A DNA stretch of 54,772 bases from Candidatus Omnitrophota bacterium (lineage in GTDB: Bacteria > Omnitrophota > Gorgyraeia > Duberdicusellales > 4484-171). This document shows positions 27,101-38,025 of the stretch, piece by piece. The position numbers were made by a program, and so were the translations under genes. The stretch covers positions 1 to 54,772 of the forward strand of contig JAIPHA010000008.1 in the NCBI GenBank assembly GCA_021735445.1, read 5' to 3'. The notes beneath the pieces are model-generated. The model was not told the DNA's origin. It was given only the letters and a program-made list of their open reading frames with translations, and searched no databases. Each line of letters opens with the position of its first letter. The stretch's first letter is position 1.

Positions 27101-28128
27101 ATCCTTTTTCTTCTCCGATCCTTTCTGAGGTAGCCGGAAAGATAAAGTACGAAGACATTATCGATAAGATGACTATCCAGGAAGAGATGAATGTTGCTAC
27201 CGGAAGAAAAGAGAGAGTAGTCATTGAGTTCAAGGGGGACTACCATCCTCAGATGTTAATAGTCTCTGAAGATTCTAAAGAGGAGGTTCTGGGGATATAT
27301 CCTTTGCCAACCGGAGCTCATATTATGCTTGAAGAGGAGGCTTCAGTCGAAGCGGGTGATATTATTGCCAAGACGCCTCGTTTAGTTGAGAAAACCAGAG
27401 ATATTACCGGAGGGCTTCCCCGGGTCGCTGAGCTTTTCGAAGCCAGGCGTCCTAAGAATCCTGCGATTATCAGTGAGATCGATGGGTTTGTAGAGTTTAC
27501 GGAAAAGAAAGGCCAGCGTAAAGTTATTGTGCGCAGTCCCACCGGAATGAGCCGGGAATATAAGATTCCAACCGGCACCCATCCAATTGTTTATCGGGGT
27601 GATAAAGTCTCAGCCGGCCAACAGCTTACTGAAGGCCCGGTAGTATTACAGGATATTTTGAGTGTTTGCGGAGATAAAATTTTGCAAAGCTATCTGGTAA
27701 ATGAAGTTCAGGAAATTTACCGTTTGCAAGGGGTAAGGATAAACGATAAACATATCGAAGTAATTATTCGAGAGATGCTTAAGAAAGTAAAAATAGTCGA
27801 TTCAGGCGACAGCAACTATCTGCCCGGAGAAGGAGTCGATAAATGGGATTTTCGTAAGGTTAACGAAGCTATTATTAAAAAAGGAGGGCGGCCGGCCACG
27901 GCTCAGCCAATGCTGCTTGGGATAACAAAAGCATCTTTGAGCACAAAAAGTTTTATTTCTGCAGCCAGTTTTCAAGAAACAACTCGGATTTTAACCGATG
28001 CAGCTTCTGCAGGAAAAACCGATTCGCTGAAAGGGTTAAAGGAAAATGTAATAGTAGGCCATCTTATTCCGGCAGGAACGGGATTAAAAAGGTACAGGGA
28101 GGTTGAAGTAGAGAAATGCCAACAATAA
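24151..28128 (+). CDS. rpoC: DNA-directed RNA polymerase subunit beta'
   Basis: NADFDGDQM catalytic motif, N-terminal zinc ribbon CHCGK...[22 protein letters not shown]. Confidence 0.99.
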   Translation: MIEDVGFFDRITIKLASNEVMKSWSSGEIKKAETLNYRTLKPEKDGLFCERIFGPAKDWECHCGKLKGIKFKGTKCNRCGVEVLHSSVRRQRMGHIGLATPVTHIWFFKVLPSRLGAILDLSIKQLEKVIYYEEYVVVEPGSSKLKENQLISQEEYFEIKDNFGPEVKIMIGAEAVREILKKLDLAKVSRNIRKKLEKSKKAANKRLLKRLKIVEDLRRSGNKPEWMVLNVLPVIPPDLRPLVPLEGGRFASSDLNDLYRRVINRNNRLKKLISLGAPEIIIRNEKRMLQEAVDAVLENGRHGRPVMGPQNRPLKSLSDMLKGKQGRFRQNLLGKRVDYSGRSVIVVGPELKLHQCGLPKEMALELVEPFIIKKLREKGFVHTIRGARRMVERARIEVWDILEDVIKGHPVLLNRAPTLHRLGIQAFYPVLVEGKAIKLHPLVCAPFNADFDGDQMATHLPLSLEAQAEAKLLMLSVHNIFSPSDSRPVIVPSQDMVIGCRYLTTEEEGRKGEGITFANSDEVVTAYQDEEVELSTKIKFFLKRDGKSSFVDTTVGRVIFNRVLPKDFRFVNELLSKKKISKIIDDCYDQFGHNAVIELLDKIKDLGFEYATLGGISISNNDLEIPKQKYESIEEANKELSKVDSQYKRGIITQRERHNKIIDIWTRTTDKVTDLVFNNMSKTNPVFMMADSGARGSKLQVRQLAGMRGLMAKPSGEIIEIPITSNFKEGLSALEYFISTHGARKGLADTALKTADAGYLTRRLVDVAQEVIIVEPDCKTVNGITVAEIVEGEEVVVTLKERIVGRVAVDNIVDIVTDEVIVKAGEEISEGNADKIDKLSLEKIRIRSVLTCESERGVCAKCYGRNLATRRLVEVGEAVGVIAAQSIGEPGTQLTMRTFHIGGTASRVAERAFVKARNKGIVRFHNLRVVEKGNQFVVLNRNGMISINDSQGIELQRNPVPHGAFIMVAEGKEVAKGKTFVKWDPFSSPILSEVAGKIKYEDIIDKMTIQEEMNVATGRKERVVIEFKGDYHPQMLIVSEDSKEEVLGIYPLPTGAHIMLEEEASVEAGDIIAKTPRLVEKTRDITGGLPRVAELFEARRPKNPAIISEIDGFVEFTEKKGQRKVIVRSPTGMSREYKIPTGTHPIVYRGDKVSAGQQLTEGPVVLQDILSVCGDKILQSYLVNEVQEIYRLQGVRINDKHIEVIIREMLKKVKIVDSGDSNYLPGEGVDKWDFRKVNEAIIKKGGRPATAQPMLLGITKASLSTKSFISAASFQETTRILTDAASAGKTDSLKGLKENVIVGHLIPAGTGLKRYREVEVEKCQQ

Positions 28129-28493
28129 ATCAATTAATTAAAAAACCAAGAATTTTAAGAAGAAAGAAAACGAAATCTCCTGCCTTAGGCAAAGCGCCTC
28201 AACGGCGCGGAGTCTGTATTCAGGTAAGGACCGCTACTCCTAAGAAACCAAATTCAGCTTTAAGAAAAATTGCCCGGGTTCGTCTTACCAATCGTCACGA
28301 GGTTACGGCTTATATTCCCGGCGAGGGGCATAATTTGCAGGAACATTCTATGGTTTTGGTCAGAGGCGGGAGAGTAAAGGATTTACCCGGAGTAAGATAT
28401 CATATTGTTAGAGGAGCTCTGGATTGCCAGGGAGTTCAGGACCGGAAGCGTTCGCGTTCCAAATATGGAACAAAAAGGCCGAAAGGAAAATAA
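28116..28493 (+). CDS. rpsL: 30S ribosomal protein S12
   Basis: [38 protein letters not shown]; overlaps the rpoC 3' end by 13 bp. Confidence 0.98.
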   Translation: MPTINQLIKKPRILRRKKTKSPALGKAPQRRGVCIQVRTATPKKPNSALRKIARVRLTNRHEVTAYIPGEGHNLQEHSMVLVRGGRVKDLPGVRYHIVRGALDCQGVQDRKRSRSKYGTKRPKGK

Positions 28494-28498
28494 AAAAT

Positions 28499-28590
28499 AA
28501 TCAACGAATGTACGAATCAATTACGAATTTACAAATTTTTATGAATCCATATTCGTATATTCGTAGGGATTAGTAAATTCGTAGATGATA
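28499..28590. repeat. TACGAAT-family inverted repeat, copy 2 (rpsL-rpsG gap)
   Basis: AATCAACGAATGTACGAATCAATTACGAATTTACAAAT ... ATTCGTATATTCGTAGGGATTAGTAAATTCGTAGATGATA; same word order as copy 1. Confidence 0.8.
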
Positions 28591-28612
28591 ATTAAATCAA
28601 TGAGGTATAATT

Positions 28613-29080
28613 ATGAGAAGACATAGGGCACCGAAAAGAGAAAGAAGGCCGGATCCGAAATACGGAAATCCGATTTTAGGCCATTTTATCAATATTATTA
28701 TGGTTGATGGCAAAAAGAGCAAGGCTCAAAAAATTGTTTATAACGCTTTTGATGCGGTTTCGGAAAAATTAAAAGAAGATCCAATTAAAGCTTTATTCAC
28801 CGCTTTAGATAATACCCGGCCGCGGATGGCTGTTAAGCCACGCAGAGTCGGAGGCGCGACTTACCAGGTTCCTATGGAGGTGCCCAAAGAAAAAGGTATT
28901 TTTATTGCCTTGCGTTGGATTAAAGATTTTGCAAAAAAGAAAAAAAATCAACCGATGGAAAAGAAAATTGCCGATGAGATTATCGCAGCTTACAATAATG
29001 AAGGGCCGGTTGTTAAGAAAAAGCAGGATACACACAGAATGGCAGAATCAAATAAAGCATTTGCTCATTTTAAATACTGA
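28613..29080 (+). CDS. rpsG: 30S ribosomal protein S7
   Basis: MRRHRAPKRERRPDPKYGNPILGHFINIIMVDGKKS. Confidence 0.97.
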   Translation: MRRHRAPKRERRPDPKYGNPILGHFINIIMVDGKKSKAQKIVYNAFDAVSEKLKEDPIKALFTALDNTRPRMAVKPRRVGGATYQVPMEVPKEKGIFIALRWIKDFAKKKKNQPMEKKIADEIIAAYNNEGPVVKKKQDTHRMAESNKAFAHFKY

Positions 29081-29125
29081 ATTACAGATTAACACAGATA
29101 AAAAATAGATTAACACAGATAAATA
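29081..29125. repeat. CACAGAT-word repeat (rpsG-fusA gap)
   Basis: ACAGATTAACACAGATAAAAAATAGATTAACACAGATAAATAG. Confidence 0.65.
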
Positions 29126-29148
29126 GAGTGGAAAATACAAGTTTAGTT

Positions 29149-31215
29149 ATGGATAAAGAAAAAAGCCTTTCTCAAATAAGAAATATTGGTTTCGTGGCTC
29201 ATATCGATGCCGGTAAAACTACGGTTACAGAACGAAGCCTCTTTTATGCCGGAAGGATTTATAAAATTGGTGAAGTTCATGAAGGTACTGCTGTAACCGA
29301 TTGGATGCATCAGGAAAAAGAAAGAGGTATTACTATAACCAGCGCAGCCACTTCTTGTAATTGGAAGGGCCATCAAATTAATATTATCGATACGCCCGGC
29401 CACATCGATTTTACAGTTGAGGTCGAGCGTTCTTTAAAGGTTTTAGATGGAGCTGTTGTTATCTTTTGCGGGGTTTCCGGTGTTGAACCGCAGTCAGAAA
29501 CAGTTTGGCGCCAGGCAGAGAAGTACCATGTTCCGCGGATTTGTTTTGTTAATAAAATGGACAGGGAAGGAGCTGATTTTTTTGCGGTTATTTCCGAAAT
29601 GAGGGAAAAGTTCCAGATACCGACGGTAGCTTTACAGGTGCCGATTTATCAGGATGATCAATTTCAAGGAGTGGTTGATTTGATCGAAGAAAAAGCCTTG
29701 TATTATCAGGGAGAGTTTGGCCAGGACCTGGTAAAAAAAGAGATTCCGGAAGATTTGAAAAAAATTTCTGCTGAAAAAAAAGAAATGATAATCGAAAAAA
29801 TTGCAGAGTTAGATGATCTTTTTATGAATAAAGTGATCGAGGGAGAAAAAATCGAAAAGGAAGAAATAATGTCTGCAATTCGGGAGAAGGTAATTGAAAA
29901 TAAATTAGTTTGTGTGTTTTGTGGTTCTGCTTTAAAAAATAAAGGAATCCAGCAGTTGCTAGATGGTGTATGCAGCTACTTGCCATCGCCTACTGAGGTG
30001 AAGCCTGTATCCGGTAAGGATTTATCAAGCCAAGAGGAAAGGGCTATTGAAGCTAATCCTAACGGGTCTTTTTGCGCTCTCTGTTTTAAGATAGTAACTG
30101 ATCCCTTTGTGGGGAAATTGTTTTATGTGCGCATATATTCCGGTAGCGTGGATTCTTCATCTGTCATTTACAATATTACTCAAAAAAATAAAGAAAAGAT
30201 AACCAAAATTGTAAAAATGCATGCCAATAAACAAGAAATTATAAAAACCGCTCAAGCGGGTGATATAGTTTGTTTTGTTGGCCTCAAGGATACAATGACC
30301 GGTGATACCTTAGGGGTAAAAGACGATGCAATTATGATTGAAAATATAAAATTTCCTGAGCCGGTGGTATCTTTGGCTATTGAACCGAAAACAAAAGCTG
30401 ATCAGGAAAAACTATTTGGGGCATTAAAGAAATTAGCCGACGAAGACCCTTCTTTTAAGGTCACCTACAACCGGGAGACCGGACAAAATGTTATATCCGG
30501 AATGGGGCAGCTTCATCTTGCGATTATGGTTGACCGGCTTCTTAGAGAATTTAAGGTAAAAGCTAAAGTAGGCAAGCCTCAGGTTTCTTATAAAGAAACT
30601 ATAAGTAAAAAAGTGCAGGCTACCGGTAAATTTATTCAACAACGCGGCGGGCAAGGGCAATACGGACATGTTGAGGTTATCATGACTCCATCGGGAGAAG
30701 GCGCCGGAATAAGTTTTGAGAATAAAATAAAATCAGGGGTGATACCTAAAGAGTTTATAACTCCGGTTAAAGAAGGAGTTTATGAAGCTGCTGAAAGCGG
30801 TGTTTTGGGCGGTTATCCTGTTGTTGATTTGAAAGTTATTTTAATCGATGGTTCATACCATGATGTAGATTCTTCCGAATTAAGTTTTAAGATTGCCGGA
30901 GAATTGGCTTTTAAAGAAGGGCTGCGTAAAGCCCGTTCGATACTTCTTGAGCCGATTATGGATTTAGAAATTATTACTCCGGTTGAATATCTTTCTCAGG
31001 TAATCGGCGATCTCAATTCAAGAAGGGCGAAGATAAATTTAGTGAAAGAGAAAAAAAATTTAAGAACAGTGAGCGTGGAAATACCTTTGAGTGAATCTTT
31101 TGATTACGCAGATAATTTGAGAAACTTGACACAAGGCAGAGCCTCGTATACAATAGAGCCTTCCTATTATCAGAAGGTTCCTGAAGAGTTGTTAGCAAAG
31201 ATACTGGGAATATAA
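29149..31215 (+). CDS. fusA: Elongation factor G
   Basis: IGFVAHIDAGKTTVTER, DTPGHIDFTVEVERSL, NKMDREGADF; track start GTG 29128, ATG 29149 also plausible. Confidence 0.97.
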   Translation: MDKEKSLSQIRNIGFVAHIDAGKTTVTERSLFYAGRIYKIGEVHEGTAVTDWMHQEKERGITITSAATSCNWKGHQINIIDTPGHIDFTVEVERSLKVLDGAVVIFCGVSGVEPQSETVWRQAEKYHVPRICFVNKMDREGADFFAVISEMREKFQIPTVALQVPIYQDDQFQGVVDLIEEKALYYQGEFGQDLVKKEIPEDLKKISAEKKEMIIEKIAELDDLFMNKVIEGEKIEKEEIMSAIREKVIENKLVCVFCGSALKNKGIQQLLDGVCSYLPSPTEVKPVSGKDLSSQEERAIEANPNGSFCALCFKIVTDPFVGKLFYVRIYSGSVDSSSVIYNITQKNKEKITKIVKMHANKQEIIKTAQAGDIVCFVGLKDTMTGDTLGVKDDAIMIENIKFPEPVVSLAIEPKTKADQEKLFGALKKLADEDPSFKVTYNRETGQNVISGMGQLHLAIMVDRLLREFKVKAKVGKPQVSYKETISKKVQATGKFIQQRGGQGQYGHVEVIMTPSGEGAGISFENKIKSGVIPKEFITPVKEGVYEAAESGVLGGYPVVDLKVILIDGSYHDVDSSELSFKIAGELAFKEGLRKARSILLEPIMDLEIITPVEYLSQVIGDLNSRRAKINLVKEKKNLRTVSVEIPLSESFDYADNLRNLTQGRASYTIEPSYYQKVPEELLAKILGI

Positions 31216-31265
31216 AAAATTAGTTAATCAATAATAATACAAGTGGAGATAAAAGGAGGTGTTTT

Positions 31266-32471
31266 ATGGGAAAAGAGAAGTTTGTAAGATCTAAGCCCCA
31301 TCTTAATATTGGGACTATTGGTCACGTGGATCACGGTAAGACTACTCTTACAGCAGCCATAACACAAGTTTTGGCACTGAAAGGCGGGGGCCAAGCTTTA
31401 AAGTTTGAAGATATAGATAAAGCTCCCGAAGAGAAGGAACGCGGGGTAACTATTAACATTGCCCACGTTGAATATGAAACTGAGAAGAGGCATTATGCGC
31501 ATATCGATTGCCCGGGCCACGCTGATTATATTAAAAATATGATTACCGGAGCCGCTCAGATGGATGGCGCAATACTTGTTGTCGCGGCAACCGACGGGCC
31601 GATGCCACAGACCAGAGAGCATTTACTCTTAGCCCGCCAGGTTAATGTGCCGGCGATAGTAGTTTTTGTCAATAAGATTGATCAGATGGATGATCCTGAA
31701 TTAGTTGAGTTGGTTGAAGAAGAAGTTAGGGACTTGCTTACCAAGTATGAGTTTCCCGGCAAAGATATTCCGATCGTAAAAGGATCCGCATTAAAAGCTT
31801 TAGAAGACGCTACAGCCGGAAACGCCGATAATGATAATTGTAAGCCGATAGTAGAGCTGATCCAGGCTTGTGATGATTATTTTCCTGAACCAAAACGTGA
31901 TGTTGAGAGGCCTTTTCTTATGGCTATTGAAGATATATTTTCTATTTCCGGCAGAGGTACAGTCGCGACCGGAAGAGTGGAAAGAGGTAAGGTTAAAACC
32001 GGTGAAGAAATCGAATTAGTTGGGATTAAGGAAGAGACTAAAAAGACTGTAGTTACCGGAATTGAGATGTTTAGAAAAACTTTAGAAGAAGCACAAGCCG
32101 GAGATAACGCCGGTTTGCTTTTGCGCGGTGTAGAAAAAGAACAGGCAGAAAGGGGGATGGTTATCGCTAAACCCGGATCGATTACACCTCATAAAAAATT
32201 TATGGCAAAAGTTTATGCTTTAAAGAAAGAGGAAGGCGGAAGGCATACTCCCTTTTTCTCAGGTTACCGGCCGCAATTTTATTTTAGGACTACAGATGTA
32301 ACTGGTACCTGTAAGTTGCCGGAAGGGGTTGAAATGGTTATGCCCGGAGACAATGTTGAAGTAGAAGTAACCTTGCTTCAGCCGGTTGCTTGTGAAAAAG
32401 AATTAAGGTTTGCTATTCGCGAAGGCGGAAGGACAGTCGGAGCTGGACTAGTTACTAAAATAATTGAATAA
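31266..32471 (+). CDS. tuf: Elongation factor Tu
   Basis: [42 protein letters not shown]. Confidence 0.98.
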   Translation: MGKEKFVRSKPHLNIGTIGHVDHGKTTLTAAITQVLALKGGGQALKFEDIDKAPEEKERGVTINIAHVEYETEKRHYAHIDCPGHADYIKNMITGAAQMDGAILVVAATDGPMPQTREHLLLARQVNVPAIVVFVNKIDQMDDPELVELVEEEVRDLLTKYEFPGKDIPIVKGSALKALEDATAGNADNDNCKPIVELIQACDDYFPEPKRDVERPFLMAIEDIFSISGRGTVATGRVERGKVKTGEEIELVGIKEETKKTVVTGIEMFRKTLEEAQAGDNAGLLLRGVEKEQAERGMVIAKPGSITPHKKFMAKVYALKKEEGGRHTPFFSGYRPQFYFRTTDVTGTCKLPEGVEMVMPGDNVEVEVTLLQPVACEKELRFAIREGGRTVGAGLVTKIIE

Positions 32472-32473
32472 AG

Positions 32474-32791
32474 ATGCGTTCACCACTTAAAATTAGAATT
32501 AAACTTAAAGCTTTTGATCACAGATTGCTTGACAGTTCCGCTAAGGAGATAACAGAGGTAGCCATTCGTACTGGAGCCAAGGTCAATGGGCCAATACCTA
32601 TTCCCACGCGGAAGAAGATTTATACTGTCAATAGAGCTACTAACGTTAACAAGAAGTCCAGGGAACAGTTTATGCGCGCGGTTCATAAAAGAATAATAGA
32701 CTTAGATAGCCCGACTGCAAAGACGATAGATGCATTAAGAAGGTTGAATTTACCAGCCGGCGTAAATGCAGAAATAAAGCAGGAAGTTTAA
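32474..32791 (+). CDS. rpsJ: 30S ribosomal protein S10
   Basis: [24 protein letters not shown]. Confidence 0.97.
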   Translation: MRSPLKIRIKLKAFDHRLLDSSAKEITEVAIRTGAKVNGPIPIPTRKKIYTVNRATNVNKKSREQFMRAVHKRIIDLDSPTAKTIDALRRLNLPAGVNAEIKQEV

Positions 32792-32792
32792 C

Positions 32793-32882
32793 AACACAGA
32801 TGCACATAGATAAAATTGCTGATAAACGCAGATAAAATATCTGGATTTATCTAGTGTAAGTCTGCGTTAATTTCTGCGCAAA
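32793..32882. repeat. CACAGAT/CGCAGAT-word hairpin (rpsJ-rplC gap)
   Basis: AACGCAGATAAA ... TTTATCTAGTGTAAGTCTGCGTT: AACGCAGA/TCTGCGTT (8 bp) and AGATAAA/TTTATCT (7 bp) pairings, preceded by ACACAGATGCACATAGATAAA. Confidence 0.7.
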
Positions 32883-32896
32883 TTTAAAGGTAAAAT

Positions 32897-33589
32897 ATGA
32901 TTAAAGAAATTTTTGGAACAAAAATTGGAATGACTCAAGTCTTTAGCTCAGCGGGAGAACTGTTACCTGTTACTCTGGTCGAGGTAGAACCTGCTTGTAT
33001 TTTAGAGGAGATGAATTACCCTGGTAAAAAGAAAGCTAAAATTGGTTGTTTTAAGATTAAAGAAACAAAAATTTCGAAAATCAAAAAACCTCAAAGAGGT
33101 TATTTTAAAAAAGAAAAAGCACCAGCCTACAGGCTGATAAAAGAAGTAGAAGCAGAAAAGGACCCTGATTTTCCTTTTCTAAAAGGGGAGCAAAAGAAAG
33201 AGGGTGCTCAAAAAGAAAACACTCAAGAGGAAAAGAAAGCGCCTTCTCGATATGTTGGTATCGAGATGTTTAGCCAGGGCCAACATATAACCGTAAGGTC
33301 AAAGTCGAAAGGAAAAGGGTTTGCGGGAGCGATTAAGCGCCACAGAATGCGCCGGCAGCCCAGTTCGCATGGTTCGGGCATGCACCGCAGAGTGGGGTCG
33401 GTAGGAGCATCGGCAACGCCTTCAAAAATTGCAAAAAACAAAAAAATGCCGGGCCACCTTGGTTCAAATTACCGGGTTACTAAAAATTTAGAAATTTTAA
33501 AGATAGACGAGGAAAAAAGAGTTATTTTTATAAAAGGAAATGTTAGCGGAAGCCGGGGGGCTATTGTTAAGCTCACTAAACAGAATTAA
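32897..33589 (+). CDS. rplC: 50S ribosomal protein L3 (with charged insertion)
   Basis: IFGTKIGMTQVF, SKGKGFAGAIKRHRMRRQPSSHGSGMHRRVGSVGA. Confidence 0.96.
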   Translation: MIKEIFGTKIGMTQVFSSAGELLPVTLVEVEPACILEEMNYPGKKKAKIGCFKIKETKISKIKKPQRGYFKKEKAPAYRLIKEVEAEKDPDFPFLKGEQKKEGAQKENTQEEKKAPSRYVGIEMFSQGQHITVRSKSKGKGFAGAIKRHRMRRQPSSHGSGMHRRVGSVGASATPSKIAKNKKMPGHLGSNYRVTKNLEILKIDEEKRVIFIKGNVSGSRGAIVKLTKQN

Positions 33590-33599
33590 TTAAAAAGCG

Positions 33600-34277
33600 A
33601 TGAAAACAAAAAATAAAAAGGAAAGCAAAAGCAGTTCTTTAAACCTGACCTTAAAGGTTTTAGGGCTATCCGGTAAACCAAAAGAAGATATTTCTTTAAA
33701 TAAGAATATTTTTGACGGGAAGGTTTCTTTAGCTTTATTGCAGCAGGCCGTTAATACTTATTTAGCAAATAAGAGAAGAGGGTTGGCTGTTGCTAAAACA
33801 AAAGGCGAAAAGAGAGGCGGCGGCAAAAAACCCTGGCGGCAGAAAGGCACCGGAAGAGCCAGAGTAGGTTCGATCCGGTCTCCTCTTTGGAAGGGGGGAG
33901 GGGTTACGTTTGGACCCAGGCCTAAATCTTACAATAAAAAATTCCCTGAGCGGATGAAGGCAATAGCTTTCAAAAGCGCCCTTAACGCAAAATTAAAGGA
34001 TAAGCAAATAATGGTAGTAGATAAAATAAATATGGAATCTTCTAAAACAAAGGAATTTGTTAAAATACTGGCTAATTTAGGTATTACCGGCAAAAAAGTA
34101 TGCTTTGTTTTGCCTGATTCTGATCAAAACTTAAAAAAAGCTTCAGCTAATATTCAAAAGGTTAAATTAGCTAAAGCAGATGATTTAAACGCCTTAGACG
34201 TCTTGAACTGCCGAAGGCTGGTTGTTTCCCAAGGCGCTTTAGGGATTATTGAAAAGAGGTTAAAAAAATGGCTTTAG
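33600..34277 (+). CDS. rplD: 50S ribosomal protein L4
   Basis: KPWRQKGTGRARVGSIRSPLWKGGGVTFGPRP. Confidence 0.97.
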   Translation: MKTKNKKESKSSSLNLTLKVLGLSGKPKEDISLNKNIFDGKVSLALLQQAVNTYLANKRRGLAVAKTKGEKRGGGKKPWRQKGTGRARVGSIRSPLWKGGGVTFGPRPKSYNKKFPERMKAIAFKSALNAKLKDKQIMVVDKINMESSKTKEFVKILANLGITGKKVCFVLPDSDQNLKKASANIQKVKLAKADDLNALDVLNCRRLVVSQGALGIIEKRLKKWL

Positions 34278-34555
34278 GTTTTCTTTATTCGATAATTAAA
34301 GCAGCATTAGTTACTGAAAAATCTAACCGGGATATTGCTTTAGGCAAATATAGCTTTAAGGTCGCTAAAGAAGCTAATAAAATTGAAATTGCTAAGGCTA
34401 TCGAAACAATTTATAAGGTAAAGGTAAAAAAGGTTTCGACTGAAATTGTCAAAGGAAAAGCGAAAAAAATAAGGTGGGACCAACCGGGTAAGACATCTTC
34501 CTGGAAAAAAGCCGTAGTTACTTTAAAGAAAGGATACCAGATAGAAATAAGCTGA
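34268..34555 (+). CDS. rplW: 50S ribosomal protein L23
   Basis: ALVTEKSN..., YKVKVKKVSTEIVKGKAKK. Confidence 0.95.
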   Translation: MALGFLYSIIKAALVTEKSNRDIALGKYSFKVAKEANKIEIAKAIETIYKVKVKKVSTEIVKGKAKKIRWDQPGKTSSWKKAVVTLKKGYQIEIS

Positions 34556-34564
34556 GGATAAAAT

Positions 34565-35419
34565 ATGGGAATTAAAAAACATAAACCAACCACGCCAGGG
34601 TTACGCAACAGAAAGACTTCTGATTTTTCGGAAGTCACAAAAAGAAATCCGGAAAAATCTCTCACTAAAGCGGTTAGCCGCAGTGGAGGAAGAAATAACC
34701 AAGGCAGAATCACTATGCGTAGAAGAGGCGGCGGGTGTAAGCGTAAATATCGAGTAGTTGATTTTAAACGCGATAAATTTGATCTGGAAGCCGAAGTTTT
34801 GGCTATTGAATATGACCCAAACAGAAACGCCCGCATAGCACTGGTAAAATACCCGGATGGAGAAAAAAGGTATATTATTTGGCCGGCTAAATTGAAGGTT
34901 AAAGATAAAATTATCAGCGCTTCAGAATCCAGGACCAGCATCAAGCCTGGCAATAGTATGAAGTTAACGTATGTACCGATGGGTACTTTGATTCATAATA
35001 TAGAACTTAATCCCGGCCGCGGAGCAGTATTGGTAAGAAGCGCCGGGGCTTGGGCTCAATTGATGGCCAAAGAAAAAGGCACTGCTCAAATAAGGCTTGC
35101 TTCCGGTGAGATCAGGCTGGTTAAAGAACAATGCCGGGTTACGGTGGGGCAAGTTGGTTTGGGAGAATACTCTTCCTTGAGCAAGGGTAAGGCAGGTAGG
35201 AATCGTTGGGTCGGAAGGCGTCCTAAAGTAAGGGGTGTCGCGATGAATCCGGTAGATCATCCTCATGGCGGCGGCGAAGGCAAGGCCGGTCAAGGTAATC
35301 CGCATCCGGTAAGCCCTTGGGGGGTTCCGGCTAAAGGCGGAAAAACAAGAAGGAAAAAACGGAGTGATAAATATATTATTAAAAGAAGAACTAAAGGCGG
35401 GAGAAGATCTAGAAAATGA
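34565..35419 (+). CDS. rplB: 50S ribosomal protein L2
   Basis: [39 protein letters not shown]. Confidence 0.98.
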   Translation: MGIKKHKPTTPGLRNRKTSDFSEVTKRNPEKSLTKAVSRSGGRNNQGRITMRRRGGGCKRKYRVVDFKRDKFDLEAEVLAIEYDPNRNARIALVKYPDGEKRYIIWPAKLKVKDKIISASESRTSIKPGNSMKLTYVPMGTLIHNIELNPGRGAVLVRSAGAWAQLMAKEKGTAQIRLASGEIRLVKEQCRVTVGQVGLGEYSSLSKGKAGRNRWVGRRPKVRGVAMNPVDHPHGGGEGKAGQGNPHPVSPWGVPAKGGKTRRKKRSDKYIIKRRTKGGRRSRK

Positions 35420-35703
35420 GTCGTTCATTAAAAAAAGGGCCATATGTGTTTGCTAAGTTACTGAAGAAAGTAGAACGTGTTAAGAGCTCGGGAGACAGAA
35501 AAGCTATAAAAACCTGGTCGCGCGGTTCCATGGTCATTCCTGAATTTGTTGGCTTGACTTTTGCGGTACATGATGGTAAAAAGCATGTTCCGGTTTTTAT
35601 TACCGAAAGCATGGTCGGGCATCGGCTGGGTGAGTTTGTGCCGACTAGAAAGTTTAAAGAGCATGGCGGGATTAAAGCTAAAAAATCAATTTTGAAAAAA
35701 TAA
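35416..35703 (+). CDS. rpsS: 30S ribosomal protein S19
   Basis: [43 protein letters not shown]. Confidence 0.98.
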   Translation: MSRSLKKGPYVFAKLLKKVERVKSSGDRKAIKTWSRGSMVIPEFVGLTFAVHDGKKHVPVFITESMVGHRLGEFVPTRKFKEHGGIKAKKSILKK

Positions 35704-35714
35704 ATTTTATTAAA

Positions 35715-36065
35715 ATGGTAACTAGAGCAAAAGCAAAATATATCAGAATTTCTCCGACAAAGTTAAGGCCGGTGATTAAATTGGTCAAAGGGCTTAACGC
35801 TAAAGAGGCGGTCAATAAGTTGGAGTTTGTTAAGAAGAAAGGCGCGAAGTTTTTAAAGAAGATAATTAAAACTGCAATCGCCGATGCCCGGAATAAAGGC
35901 TATGATGATAATTCTTTATTCATCTCCCGGCTTGTGGCTAATCAAGGGCCGGCTTTAAAAAGATACCGGGCTGAATCATTTGGCCGGGCCGCAGTTATTA
36001 GAAAAAGAATGAGCCATCTGGTGGTTGAATTAGATTCTAACCAAAAAATAATGCAGGAGAGCTAA
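35715..36065 (+). CDS. rplV: 50S ribosomal protein L22
   Basis: AKAKYIRISPTKLRPVIKLVKG, GPALKRYRAESFGRAAVIRKRMSHL. Confidence 0.97.
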   Translation: MVTRAKAKYIRISPTKLRPVIKLVKGLNAKEAVNKLEFVKKKGAKFLKKIIKTAIADARNKGYDDNSLFISRLVANQGPALKRYRAESFGRAAVIRKRMSHLVVELDSNQKIMQES

Positions 36066-36068
36066 AAA

Positions 36069-36743
36069 ATGGGACAAAAAGTTCACCCTTATGTTTTAAG
36101 AATTGGTTTTGGTAAAAGTTGGTTGTCAAGATGGTTTTCTCCTAAAAAGGGTGAGTACGCTGACTTTCTTGAAGAAGATTTGGCTATTCGGGAAAAGATA
36201 AAGAAAAGCTATTCCTTGGGTTCGATTGCAACTATTGATATCGAACGGGTTTCTTCAGGAGGAATAAGAATAAAGGTGCGGACCTCAAGGCCCGGAGTAA
36301 TTATCGGAAGGCGCGGCCAGGATATCGAACGGGTTAAAAAAGATTTAGCGGATCTGACCGCGAAAGAAATAATTATCGATGTTGAGGAGGTAAGCGATCA
36401 AGCTCTTGAGGCCCAGTTGGTGGCTGAGCTAATTGCATTTCAATTAATAAAAAGGGTAAAATTCAGAAGAGCAATGAAAAAAGCGCTACAACAAGCTCAA
36501 TCATCTTTGGGAGAAGGAATAAAGGTTCAATGTTCTGGCCGGTTGGGAGGGGTTGAGCTAGCCCGTTCCGAAAGCTATAAGTATGGCAAAGTGCCGCTTC
36601 ATACTTTTAGGACAGATATCGATTATGGTTTTGCGGTTGCTAAAACTACTTACGGAACTATTGGAGTAAAGGTTTGGATATATAAAGGCCAAAAGCAGTT
36701 AGGGGATTATTTAATCGAAAAAGATCAAAAGGTGAAGAAGTAA
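36069..36743 (+). CDS. rpsC: 30S ribosomal protein S3
   Basis: [57 protein letters not shown]. Confidence 0.98.
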   Translation: MGQKVHPYVLRIGFGKSWLSRWFSPKKGEYADFLEEDLAIREKIKKSYSLGSIATIDIERVSSGGIRIKVRTSRPGVIIGRRGQDIERVKKDLADLTAKEIIIDVEEVSDQALEAQLVAELIAFQLIKRVKFRRAMKKALQQAQSSLGEGIKVQCSGRLGGVELARSESYKYGKVPLHTFRTDIDYGFAVAKTTYGTIGVKVWIYKGQKQLGDYLIEKDQKVKK

Positions 36744-36744
36744 G

Positions 36745-37155
36745 ATGCTTATTCCTAAAAGAGTAAAATACAGAAAAACACACCGGGGCAAAAGAGGCGG
36801 GCTGGCTGTAGCCGGTTCTAGAGTCTCTTTTGGCGAGTATGGGATAAAAGCGCTTGAGTCTGGCTGGCTTAAGAATACTCAAATTGAAACCACCCGGGTT
36901 GTGCTTACACGGCGCTTGCGCCGGGGAGGCAAGCTTTGGATAAGGGTTTTTCCTGATAAGTCAATAACCAAAAAACCAGCCGAATCCCGCCAGGGTAAAG
37001 GGAAAGGAGATGTCGAGGGCTGGGTTAGGGTAGTAAGAAGAGGCAATATAATTTTTGAAATTGGAGGAGTGCCTGAAGACTATGCCAGAGAGTCCTTTAG
37101 GTTGGTAGCCTACAAATTGCCTTTTAAAACTATGTTTGTTACCAGAAAGGGTTAG
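36745..37155 (+). CDS. rplP: 50S ribosomal protein L16
   Basis: [36 protein letters not shown]. Confidence 0.98.
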   Translation: MLIPKRVKYRKTHRGKRGGLAVAGSRVSFGEYGIKALESGWLKNTQIETTRVVLTRRLRRGGKLWIRVFPDKSITKKPAESRQGKGKGDVEGWVRVVRRGNIIFEIGGVPEDYARESFRLVAYKLPFKTMFVTRKG

Positions 37156-37186
37156 GTTACGATTAAAAAACAGGGATAAATTGATT

Positions 37187-37396
37187 ATGGCTGATATAAA
37201 AAAAATAAAATCACTTTCGGAAAAAGAGTTAAAAGAAAAATTGATCGAGAATCGCAAAAAGCTCATGAAATTGCAGTTTAAGAGAAAAAGCGGTTTAGAG
37301 AAGCCTCATCTATTTAAAAATGTAAAAAAAGAGATAGCCCAAATATCTACTGTAATTAACGAAAAAAGGAGAGAGAGTGGCGAAAAAACTAGGTAA
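37187..37396 (+). CDS. rpmC: 50S ribosomal protein L29
   Basis: [28 protein letters not shown]; the track ORF starts upstream (37136) inside rplP, internal ATG 37187 preferred. Confidence 0.93.
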   Translation: MADIKKIKSLSEKELKEKLIENRKKLMKLQFKRKSGLEKPHLFKNVKKEIAQISTVINEKRRESGEKTR

Positions 37397-37622
37397 AGTA
37401 TTAGAGGGAGTTGTCGTCTCGGACAAAATGGATAAGACTGTTGTTGTTTTGGTTAAAAGACGATTACCTCATAGTATGTATAACAAGCTTACTATGACTA
37501 AGAAGAAGTACAAAGCGCATGATAAAGATAATAAGGCAAAAGCCGGAGATAAAGTAAAAATTACCGAATGCCGGCCATTTTCTAAAGATAAACGTTTTAG
37601 GGTCTTTGAGGTTTTAAAATGA
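37377..37622 (+). CDS. rpsQ: 30S ribosomal protein S17
   Basis: [39 protein letters not shown]. Confidence 0.96.
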   Translation: MAKKLGKVLEGVVVSDKMDKTVVVLVKRRLPHSMYNKLTMTKKKYKAHDKDNKAKAGDKVKITECRPFSKDKRFRVFEVLK

Positions 37623-37984
37623 TAACTTTAAGGTCTAAGTTAGATGTAGCCGATAACAGCGGAGCTAAAAAGATCTCTTTTATAGGAGTTTTGGGGCGCA
37701 AAGGAAAGAGATATGCTATGGTTGGGGATGTTATTACCGGCAGCGTTAAGGCGGCTATCCCTAATTCTCCGATAAAAAAGGGTGAGGTGGTGAGGGCCGT
37801 AGTAGTCCGGACTCATTTCCCGGTTAAAAGAAAGGATGGTTTGGTGGTTAAATTTGATAAAAACGCCTGTGTGGTTATAGATAAGCAGAATAATCCCCGG
37901 GCTACCCGTGTTTTTGGCCCGGTTGTAAGAGAGCTGCGCAGCCGGTTTAGTAAAATTTTATCTTTAGCCCCAGAGGCGATATAG
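37619..37984 (+). CDS. rplN: 50S ribosomal protein L14
   Basis: [38 protein letters not shown]. Confidence 0.98.
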   Translation: MITLRSKLDVADNSGAKKISFIGVLGRKGKRYAMVGDVITGSVKAAIPNSPIKKGEVVRAVVVRTHFPVKRKDGLVVKFDKNACVVIDKQNNPRATRVFGPVVRELRSRFSKILSLAPEAI

Positions 37985-38025
37985 TTTTTATAATATTAAT
38001 GCGAAGAAACAACTAAAAATAAAAA

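Noticed and set aside
20735-28128. Inteins or large insertions in RpoB/RpoC (and DnaB)
   Set aside because: No intein splice motifs or homing endonuclease blocks; protein sizes are compact and core motifs continuous.
34411-34953. 180-aa minus-strand ORF opposite rplW/rplB (and 34964-35443)
   Set aside because: Antisense shadows of conserved ribosomal genes.
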